A DNA stretch of 33,413 nucleotides, from contig JAQWPZ010000009.1 in the NCBI GenBank assembly GCA_029245125.1, forward strand, positions 1-33,413. Reading direction: 5' to 3'. The DNA is from Rubripirellula sp. Lineage in GTDB: Bacteria > Planctomycetota > Planctomycetia > Pirellulales > Pirellulaceae. Numbering within the stretch: position 1 is the stretch's first letter; every line of letters starts with the position of its first letter. This document shows, piece after piece, positions 27,034-33,413 of this stretch. Under the pieces are notes generated by a model that was not told the origin of the DNA, did no database searches, and saw nothing but the letters and a program-made list of their open reading frames with translations. A program made the position numbers and the translations under genes.

Positions 27034-28452
27034 ATGAATCAATTCGAAAATTCCGATTCCCACTCCCGCCGCGAAATGCTGTACGGACTCGGGGCCAGCC
27101 TTGGATCCGTCGCATTGACCTCCCTGCTGAATGCAGAAGAATCGGCGAGCGACGCCAACGACACATCAACCGGCGGACCCCACTTCCCCGCGAAAGCGAA
27201 GCGTTGCATTTTCTTGATGATGGAGGGTGGGCCGTCACAGATTGACACCTTCGACCCGAAGCCTGAATTGTCAAAACGCCATCTGCAGGAATTCAATCGT
27301 TCGGGCGATGAACAAAGTGCGATGTCGTCGGGTAAACGCTACTTCGTCAAAAGCCCTTTCGAATTCCATCAAGCGGGCGAGTGCGGCGCCGACATCTGTA
27401 CTGAATGGGTGCATCTTTCGAAACGTGTGGACGACATCTGTTTCTATCGTGGTGCCCAAGCCGAATCCGTCAATCATCCGACGGCTTGTTACCACATCAA
27501 CACCGGCAACCGCTTTGGTGGAGATCCAGCTATCGGAGCATGGACAACCTACGGTTTAGGAACGATCAACGAAAATCTGCCAGGCTTTGTTGTTTTGCCA
27601 AGGTCAAGCTACCCTCAAGGTGGAGCAGCCAACTGGTCCAACGGTTTTCTTCCCGCTGCCTACCAAGGAACTCCGCTTCGCCCGCAGGGAAGCCCGATCC
27701 TCGACCTCCGCCCACCGAATGGTGTCAGCCGAGAACGCCAGCGAAACAACTTGGATCTGCTGGCACAGCTAAACAACAGCCATCTGCAGCAACGAACCGG
27801 ACGCACAGAACTCGAAGCCCGCATGAACTCCTACGAATTGGCGTTCCGCATGCAAACCGAGATTCCTGAGATCCTTGAACTAGATGGCGAAGACAAATCA
27901 ACGTTAGAAATGTATGGAATTGGACACGACAAAACGGATGCATTTGGTCGCAAGTGTTTGCTCGCCCGGCGTCTCGTCGAAAAGGGTGTCCGCTTTGTTC
28001 AAGCGTATGCGGGGAATTGGGACAGCCATGACTACATTCAACGGGCCCACGGATCACTCATTCGGTCGGTCGACCAACCGATTGCCGCGCTGCTAAAAGA
28101 CCTGAAGCAACGTGGCATGCTGAAGGATACCCTGGTGTTCTTTTGCGGCGAATTTGGCCGAACTCCAGATAATGGGATGCGTGGTGGAGGTAAATCTTAC
28201 GGACGTGACCACAACGCCAAAGCAATGACGATGTGGTTTGCAGGCGGAGGTGTCCGAGGAGGGCATACGCTGGGAGCAACCGATGAAATCGGCTTGGAAG
28301 CAGTCGAGAACGTCCATCCGTTGCGTGATGTTCACGTCACCCTTTTGAAACTACTCGGCTTGGACGACAATCGACTGACCTACTATCACGCCGGGCGTTT
28401 CAAGCAACTAAGCCAATTTGGCGGCACTGCAATCGAAGAGTTAATTGCGTGA
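27034..28452 (+). CDS. DUF1501 family protein with Tat-like signal
   Basis: This 472-residue protein is a DUF1501 member, a family related in fold to alkaline phosphatase/sulfatase-like proteins. The N-terminus has a twin-arginine leader (SRREMLYGLGASLGSVAL). Family motifs include MMEGGPSQIDTFDPKP, GGDPAIGAW, CGEFGRTPDN and GRDHN. The ATG at 27034 places the start 19 bases after the PSD1 stop; the alternative ATG at 26992 would overlap that gene by 23 bases and adds 14 residues before the leader. It is almost certainly co-transcribed with the PSD1 gene, its standard partner. The two are thought to act together outside the cytoplasm, but their substrate is unknown. Confidence 0.95.
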   Translation: MNQFENSDSHSRREMLYGLGASLGSVALTSLLNAEESASDANDTSTGGPHFPAKAKRCIFLMMEGGPSQIDTFDPKPELSKRHLQEFNRSGDEQSAMSSGKRYFVKSPFEFHQAGECGADICTEWVHLSKRVDDICFYRGAQAESVNHPTACYHINTGNRFGGDPAIGAWTTYGLGTINENLPGFVVLPRSSYPQGGAANWSNGFLPAAYQGTPLRPQGSPILDLRPPNGVSRERQRNNLDLLAQLNNSHLQQRTGRTELEARMNSYELAFRMQTEIPEILELDGEDKSTLEMYGIGHDKTDAFGRKCLLARRLVEKGVRFVQAYAGNWDSHDYIQRAHGSLIRSVDQPIAALLKDLKQRGMLKDTLVFFCGEFGRTPDNGMRGGGKSYGRDHNAKAMTMWFAGGGVRGGHTLGATDEIGLEAVENVHPLRDVHVTLLKLLGLDDNRLTYYHAGRFKQLSQFGGTAIEELIA

Positions 28453-29008
28453 AATAAATCCCTGGCGGTTGATCGAACCGTGTTTGAATCTCCATTGATG
28501 GTATCAAACAGATCGCTAAACGCAGTGTCCCGCAGAAAATCTTGATTTGATTCAATGGGCTCATCAACCGCTACCCGTTCGTTTCATTTCGAAGCTCCTG
28601 CAATGCACGAAACGGAGTCAAAAACGACTCGACCGGCAAGTAAACGATCCTCCTTGCCGGGGGATCGTTTCCAGGTTGTGCCGCTTATCATCCAATCGTT
28701 TCGAACTCTCGAGCGATCGCTCTTCGGCGCGAATAAAGATGCCCAGAAAACGTTCATTGCGGTGTCACGGTGGCCACCGAAATGGAGGTTGTCGCCTCGT
28801 ATTGGTGAGCCACCGAACTTGTTGTACTGCTTGGCCTGATTCATCAGGACAACATGTCCAAGCGTTATTCACCGGTAGCGATTCATCGAACATCTTTCGC
28901 TAACCAAAAGCGACACTGCCAAAGCGAACACAGAGTAAACTGAGTGAAGGATTGGAGTCGCATGTTGTGGTAGGGTACGGTGCCCTGCTGCTTCCACCCC
29001 CGAACGAG
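28453..29008. other. Intergenic region, 556 bp, with hairpins
   Basis: No gene was found. A hairpin at 28482-28509 (GTTTGA/TCAAAC outer stem, CCAT/ATGG inner stem) begins 30 bases past the DUF1501 stop. A pair of overlapping hairpins lies at 28633-28670. The rest, to the start of the gluzincin gene, shows no clear structure. Confidence 0.6.
28633..28670. promoter_or_regulatory. Two overlapping, mutually exclusive hairpins
   Basis: Hairpin one pairs CCGGCAAG (28633-28640) with CTTGCCGG (28653-28660), 8 perfect base pairs. Hairpin two pairs AAACGATCCTCC (28642-28653) with GGGGGATCGTTT (28659-28670), 12 pairs with one G-U and a 5-base loop. They share 28653-28660, so only one can form at a time. 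It could be a terminator for the PSD1-DUF1501 operon, an attenuator-like switch for the downstream gene, or a repetitive palindromic element. Confidence 0.55.
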
Positions 29009-30883
29009 ATGAACTCGATGCAGTTGCCGCTCAAATTTATTTTCACCAGCTCCGTAGTGGCCGCTGTGGTCTTCGCAAAGGTGGCGTCGGCGCAGCTTAT
29101 TGTCGAAGAAACACTTTCAATTGCTGGTACTGTCGAGTCGGTGTCCCGTGATCTGCTCGTGGTCAAAGACGAATCTGGCAAAGCCTATCCCGTTCGCGTC
29201 CAGGCCGTTGACAAACAGAGCGTTCAATTGGAAGGCGGCCAATTCCTGCGATCCCCAGCCGAGATCGAGGTAACCGGTAGCTACTCAGTCGATGATCTGC
29301 AGCCAGGCCAAAATATTCGCTTCGAAGCCAAGCTGAACAAACTGGGGCGTGCAACTGGGGAAGTCAATGAAATCTCGCTCGTCACAGGGGAAGATGAGCC
29401 CAATGGTCTAAAAGTTATTGCGGAGGGAAGTAAACCGGGCGATCACTCGACGTGCGAGATCGTGGCTCAATTCAATCGGACGACCAATGGTCGTTTGGTC
29501 GTGAAGATTCCAACGAATAACGGGTTCACGCGAAAGTCCACCTTGTCGATTCCGATCGCCAAAGAAACGAACGTGCGTTTCATGAGCAATGACATCAATC
29601 GTGCCGGGGCAGGATCGACGGTCAAAAAACTAGTTGCGGTCCGTCTAAACACGGGAGACATCGTCGCGAAAACAGTCAGGATCGAAGTCACTCGCGGAAC
29701 CACCGCCCGGGCTAGCATCGACGATGCGCTACTTGCCAAATACCGGCACCTATCTGACGAACCACTCAAGCCACGGTTAATTCGCTCACAACACTACGCG
29801 TTCATGAGTGACATCTCCGAACGTCAAGCTCAGATCATTCTCGACAAGCTGGAAACCATGACCATGCTGCTGTCGAAATACTTTGGGCAGTCACCAAGCG
29901 GAATTGTGGAGGGCTTTATCGTCCGTGATTTATCGGTGTGGCCAGATGGCTTGCTCAAAGAACCGGCCGGGATCGCCAAGATCCAAAGTCGCGCGGGAAT
30001 TTGTTTTAATTCGTCACTCGGTGACCGGCGTCGCGCCATCCTTTACTCATGTGATGACCATGGTGTCATCCAACACGAATGCACTCACGGGTTTTGTCAT
30101 CTCGCATTCGGATCAACCGGCCCGACTTGGTTGGCAGAAGGATTGGCGGAAATGGGTCAATACTGGAAAGTCGATAAATTGGCTGTCGACGCGAATCCCC
30201 GCGTCATCGCCTACCTGCAGGGAAGTGAACCGAAACGAAAGTTGCTTGAAATTGCCATCCCCGGTCGAACCGATCCGGGCACATGGAAAGATTATGCTTG
30301 GCGATGGGCGTTGTGCCATCTACTGGCAAATAACCCCAATTATGCCGACCGCTTTAAACCGCTTGCGATGGCTCTTATGAAACAACGAGAGGGTGCATCT
30401 TTTCAAACGGTTTATGGTCCGACCGCCCGGCAAATCGCGTTCGAATACGGGTTGTTTCTAGACACCCTCGACAATGGCTATCGAGCTGATCTCTGTGCAT
30501 GGCAATGGAACCAAAAGTTTTCGCAACTGTCAGGAAAACGGCGAACCCAAGTTAAAATTTCGGCAGCAAGAGGCTGGCAAGCAACTGGGGTGCTCCTGGA
30601 ACAAGACGCATCTTACGACCTCGCCGCTGTCGGAGATTGGAAGATCGCAAACGACGGAGGTAAATACGATGCGGATGGTGATCAAGCTGGTCGCGGACGT
30701 TTAGTGGCCGTGATCTTCAATGACTTTCAACTCTCAGATCCATTTCCAATCGGTAAATTAAAAACCTTTGTCTCGCCGACGACGGGACAGCTTTTCCTTC
30801 GCTGCCAAGACGACTGGAATAAGCTGAGCGATAACTCAGGCGAACTAACCGTTCACGTCCGCAAAACTCCGCCGCCGCAGTAG
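29009..30883 (+). CDS. Secreted DUF1570-like gluzincin metallopeptidase with possible C-terminal lectin-like domain
   Basis: The 624-residue protein has a signal peptide (LKFIFTSSVVAAVVFAKVAS, cut at ASA-Q). Residues about 27-135 form a beta-rich region (AGTVESVSRDLLVVKDESGK). A zinc-peptidase-like core follows with His356-Glu357-Cys-Thr-His360 (HExxH) and Glu377 in WLAEGLAEMG, the gluzincin arrangement seen in DUF1570 proteins. The C-terminal part, about 515-620, resembles a PA-IL/LecA-like galactose-binding fold (GWQATGVLL, YDLAAVGDWKI, FPIGKLKTFVSP, SDNSGELTV). ATG 29009 or ATG 29018 may be the start; the second has GAGATGA before it. All catalytic residues are present. A role in cutting glycoproteins is inferred. 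It stands alone after the PSD1-DUF1501 pair. Confidence 0.8.
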   Translation: MNSMQLPLKFIFTSSVVAAVVFAKVASAQLIVEETLSIAGTVESVSRDLLVVKDESGKAYPVRVQAVDKQSVQLEGGQFLRSPAEIEVTGSYSVDDLQPGQNIRFEAKLNKLGRATGEVNEISLVTGEDEPNGLKVIAEGSKPGDHSTCEIVAQFNRTTNGRLVVKIPTNNGFTRKSTLSIPIAKETNVRFMSNDINRAGAGSTVKKLVAVRLNTGDIVAKTVRIEVTRGTTARASIDDALLAKYRHLSDEPLKPRLIRSQHYAFMSDISERQAQIILDKLETMTMLLSKYFGQSPSGIVEGFIVRDLSVWPDGLLKEPAGIAKIQSRAGICFNSSLGDRRRAILYSCDDHGVIQHECTHGFCHLAFGSTGPTWLAEGLAEMGQYWKVDKLAVDANPRVIAYLQGSEPKRKLLEIAIPGRTDPGTWKDYAWRWALCHLLANNPNYADRFKPLAMALMKQREGASFQTVYGPTARQIAFEYGLFLDTLDNGYRADLCAWQWNQKFSQLSGKRRTQVKISAARGWQATGVLLEQDASYDLAAVGDWKIANDGGKYDADGDQAGRGRLVAVIFNDFQLSDPFPIGKLKTFVSPTTGQLFLRCQDDWNKLSDNSGELTVHVRKTPPPQ

Positions 30884-31346
30884 TTTTTAGTCTTCATCAT
30901 TGAGTGACGCAATAAATCATCGTGGATAACTCACGCGACAGAAAACACGCGAGGTTTCGCTCGGCTCTTTGGAAGACTTAGCCTAAGAGTGTCTGACCCG
31001 CCCGGAGTGTGGCCCGCCCGGAGTGTCTGGCCCGCCGCCCTGCCGTTTTTCACGCGAGTTATTTCTGCGTCAGCTGTGCGCTGCTTCACCCCGATCCCAA
31101 ACACCGCTTCATTTGGTCACGTCAGCGTCACGCACCCGTCTTGCCTGACTTCACCGCAACCCCAAGCTCTCCGTCGGCGACTGCTGACCAAGATGCAGGG
31201 CTCGTCTCATAAGTGATCCCGCCCAAATTTGAGCTGGTGTTGACTCATTGGCGACAAATTGCCTATCGAGCGAGTCATCTAAACCTGCCGGAACGAGGCC
31301 GCTGGCCGACTGCAATGCAAAGCCACGAGCCACAGAAAGTTAATCG
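30884..31346. other. Intergenic region, 463 bp
   Basis: No gene was found. A GC-rich imperfect repeat lies at 30991-31040. The remainder contains short frames without ribosome sites and should include the promoter for the membrane protein starting at 31347. Confidence 0.5.
30991..31040. repeat. 16-18 bp imperfect tandem repeat, about three copies
   Basis: GTCTGACCCGCCCGGAGT (30991-31008), GTGGCCCGCCCGGAGT (31009-31024) and a third, diverging copy GTCTGGCCCGCCGCCC (31025-31040). It starts 107 bases past the stop of the gluzincin gene. Confidence 0.8.
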
Positions 31347-32309
31347 ATGTCCGCAACTCACTCTGAGGCCGACCTAAAAGTCCCGACAAAAGCAGAAGCG
31401 TTACCCACCGAAGATATCGTTGAGATCCCAAGTGATCGCCGTCATGACTCGGGAATGGATGCGTCTGGTGCCGGCGTAATGCTTGCTCTCATTGTCACCG
31501 TGATCGGTGCGGCCGGATTAGGGCTGGGATATGGCGCGTTCATCGCGCTCTGTGCGGAAAAATGGATCAACATTACAGTCGCGTTCGCATTCGCCTTCTG
31601 GAGCCATACTCCGGCGCAACTTGGCTTCATGTGGGGTCATGTGCAAAACAACCGATACCGACGACCAATTAGCATACTAGGTCTCGCGCTCTGCTTCTAT
31701 TTCATTTTCGTTGGCTGGACCGCGTCGGTGCTCGACGGCCCCGGTCTCGTGTTCAACCCATTGCGTCTGGCCGGGTACCTTGCCGATCCCGAAACTCACA
31801 GCTTTTGGATTGACGGTGCAGGTTTAGACAAAGAAATCGTTCCGCTAACGCCCTACTTACTGACGCTCCGCTTTGTCGAGGTCATCTGGATCTTCGGTGC
31901 AGGGTTGCTATCCGTTAACGCAGCGACGCCGTATCCCTACTGTCGAGAATGCCGACGTTGGATGCAAGACGAAGCAACCGTCCGCCTAAAATACGATCCG
32001 CCGTCGACCGAGGACGCCCGGGTTCTCGCGAGTGATCTGGTCACAGGTCAATACGAGCCGCTGCTCAAAATCGACGAATCAATTGAGCCCACCGAAAAAG
32101 GACTCGAACTGAGTGTCTATCGTTGCGAAGGAAATTGCGGGTGTCACGTGCTCGATGCCACATGGCACCGCAGCACACCTGATCCTGACAAGAACGATGT
32201 GGAGCAATTGCTGGAGAAGGGAACTGGCACAAAACTTGTCAGCGGCCTGAAGGTCCCCGTAGAAGTTCAAGTGTACGTTGCAAATTTGGCCAAGAAACGA
32301 GCAGCGTAG
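31347..32309 (+). CDS. Membrane protein with cytoplasmic cysteine clusters, unknown function
   Basis: This 320-residue protein is not recognised as a named family. Hydrophobic helices lie at about 42-70, 73-86, 107-128 and 170-192. The C-terminal soluble part has Cys199-x-x-Cys202 (YCRECRRW) and Cys260-x3-Cys264-x-Cys266-His (RCEGNCGCH), a pattern suited to a zinc ribbon whose halves are about 60 residues apart. The N-terminal 38 residues are polar and acidic. The ATG at 31347 has only a weak AGAAAG upstream. It has no close operon partner: the next gene is a convergent pseudogene. Confidence 0.75.
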   Translation: MSATHSEADLKVPTKAEALPTEDIVEIPSDRRHDSGMDASGAGVMLALIVTVIGAAGLGLGYGAFIALCAEKWINITVAFAFAFWSHTPAQLGFMWGHVQNNRYRRPISILGLALCFYFIFVGWTASVLDGPGLVFNPLRLAGYLADPETHSFWIDGAGLDKEIVPLTPYLLTLRFVEVIWIFGAGLLSVNAATPYPYCRECRRWMQDEATVRLKYDPPSTEDARVLASDLVTGQYEPLLKIDESIEPTEKGLELSVYRCEGNCGCHVLDATWHRSTPDPDKNDVEQLLEKGTGTKLVSGLKVPVEVQVYVANLAKKRAA

Positions 32310-32368
32310 ACTCCCAGATATCCCGACGAAGCCAACGTTTGCGATTCAAGGCACGTGCCTGCCCAGGC

Positions 32369-33006
32369 TTAAACTTTTAAAAGACCTGCCAATTCAATTC
32401 CCTGCTTCAGGAATGAATCGAGATCCTTCGCGGGGATTCGTTTTCGATTCTGCAAAGAAAGAAACGGTCGCCTTTACCTTCCGTCGCGAAGTTTGCACGC
32501 TGCTCATAGAACTCCAGAAATTCAGCGGTAAACAATTCCCGGATTTTGTCTTCATCAGCGTTGCGCAACAGGCCTTGCTTGAAAACGATGGATGCGAATC
32601 GAAATTGTGATCCTGCAGCCCGATCTCTCCGGCCAAGTTGCGGAGTAACGCCTGTCGCACAAGTGTGAATTCTGGCAACTGCAGCTCATCAAATTGAAGC
32701 TGGATCACGGTTTAATTTTGTTGCTCGGAATTTGCACCACGACTGCCCGTTTGTGAATGCATAGTCGTAAATGGTCACATCAATGCCGTTTACTTGACCA
32801 GTCATCACCTTAAGAACAACGTGACCACGCCCGTCAGACAACAACGCAACTTCTTTCACTGCGTTGTCCAAAGCATCATTTGAATCCCTTGAAAAGCTGG
32901 AATGCTTTGCTTCACACCATGCGGTCAGCTCTCTCACCCGTCGCTCGCTTCGGAGTATCAGGTAAATCCTCTTCGTGATCAGGAAGGCAACCAAGCGTGC
33001 AAACAA
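32369..33006 (-). pseudogene. Decayed conserved hypothetical gene, three frameshifts
   Basis: Three frames on the minus strand, used in four segments, read in order as one protein of about 210 residues. The first runs from 33006 to about 32715 (RELTAWCEAKHSSF, VTIYDYAFTNG). The second runs to about 32597 (TVIQLQFDELQLPEFTL, DFDSHPSF in modified form). The third runs to about 32430 (LLRNADEDKIRELFTAEFLE, ATEGKGDRFF). The last runs to a TAA at 32369 (KDLDSFLKQGIELAGLLKV). The pattern of LPEF, DSHPSF and IRELF resembles a conserved bacterial hypothetical family I recall but cannot name. Shifts fall near 32713, 32596 and 32430. The true start may lie upstream of 33006, where the codon is TTG. Decay or repeated assembly indels are both possible. 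Confidence 0.65.
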
Positions 33007-33246
33007 AACCGATGGTTCTGCAACTCGGCATCGAAAAAGCTTTCCAACTTGTTGTTTTGCTTCCTGCCGCCACCGCCTTGCTTCTGCAAAGCACAGCGTC
33101 AGCTGTGTCGCCAGTAGTGGATTGCTTACACCTTATGAGATAGAGCGCCCACATGCAGCTGTGACTGATCGTGTTCGCCGGAAGACAAGCACACGCTCTT
33201 TCCACCAGGCAAACACGAATCGTCACTGCGTAGTGTTTGGCTGGTC
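33007..33246. other. Intergenic stretch between pseudogene and edge fragment
   Basis: No supported gene, repeat or hairpin was seen. Short frames are present on both strands, but they overlap each other and have no ribosome sites. Confidence 0.4.
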
Positions 33247-33413
33247 TCATACAACAAGAGGATTCGTCAGCCAGTAGGTCGAAAACTCGCCCGCCATTGC
33301 TCGAACAGCTGTAAATCCGGCTGCCGTTCGATCGTTTTCATAGAACTTGGCTGCCCCATTTTTCGGACCATTTCTCGGATTGCTCACTCTTCTCGACCGC
33401 TTCATTGTCCGCT
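33247..33413 (-). CDS. Possible 3' end of a gene entering from the right edge
   Basis: A minus-strand frame is open from the window edge to a TGA at 33247 and ends with protein-like sequence (KFYENDRTAAGFTAVRAMAG, FSTYWLTNPLVV). The first 20 codons in this frame are arginine/asparagine-rich, while another frame there reads EAVEKSEQSEKWSEKW, so a frameshift may be present. The family is not recognised. Confidence 0.3.
   Translation of the reverse strand, partial: RTMKRSRRVSNPRNGPKNGAAKFYENDRTAAGFTAVRAMAGEFSTYWLTNPLVV

Noticed and set aside
31070-33105. Shared 12-mer GCGTCAGCTGTG near 31070 and 33094
   Set aside because: The match does not extend and the flanks differ, so chance is enough to explain it.

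Overview
The window looks like the chromosome of a marine planctomycete, probably from the Pirellulaceae (Rhodopirellula and relatives). The evidence is a PSCyt1/DUF1549/DUF1553 cytochrome-type protein followed directly by a DUF1501 protein, four formylglycine-type sulfatases in 33 kb, and long secreted proteins with PQQ-type propellers, malectin-like and lectin-like domains. Gene density is fairly low, Shine-Dalgarno sites are often weak, and intergenic regions are long and repeat-rich. No tRNA, rRNA, CRISPR array, integrase or transposase was seen.

Layout. Positions 106-8426 are four minus-strand genes. In transcription order they are a Tat-signal sugar isomerase/epimerase-like gene broken by one frameshift, an iduronate-2-sulfatase-like sulfatase, a 941-residue PQQ-propeller/malectin protein, and a large AtsA-like arylsulfatase. 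A 759-base divergent gap leads to a plus-strand glycosylasparaginase and CutC (9186-10968). A secreted metallophosphoesterase (minus) converges on CutC and diverges from a secreted protein with three RidA-like domains fused to an esterase (13276-15273). A small membrane protein (minus) and a second gap precede two plus-strand sulfatases 14 bases apart (16609-19610). Next come two minus-strand membrane proteins (an AI-2E family transporter with a very large extra domain, and a 211-residue protein), a gap with a six-copy 17-bp repeat, and a secreted DUF1080-like protein. The right third is plus strand: the PSCyt1/PSD1 gene, DUF1501, a DUF1570-like gluzincin with a possible C-terminal lectin-like domain, and a cysteine-rich membrane protein. 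A decayed conserved gene and a gene fragment (both minus) close the window.

How the parts may work together (inference). Most products carry export signals and belong to families acting on sulfated or glycosylated polymers: sulfatases, glycosylasparaginase, sugar isomerase-like protein, malectin and lectin-like modules, esterase, phosphoesterase. This fits breakdown of sulfated algal polysaccharides or glycoproteins. No formylglycine-generating enzyme is encoded here, so sulfatase maturation must come from elsewhere.

Most notable: (1) at least eight short tandem arrays, each with its own unit, seven of them at or just past the 3' end of a gene; (2) the triple RidA-esterase fusion; (3) the propeller/Rossmann-like/malectin chimera; (4) the AI-2E transporter with a roughly 300-residue insert; (5) overlapping, mutually exclusive hairpins downstream of DUF1501; (6) frameshifted genes at two loci, which are either genuine decay or assembly indels.
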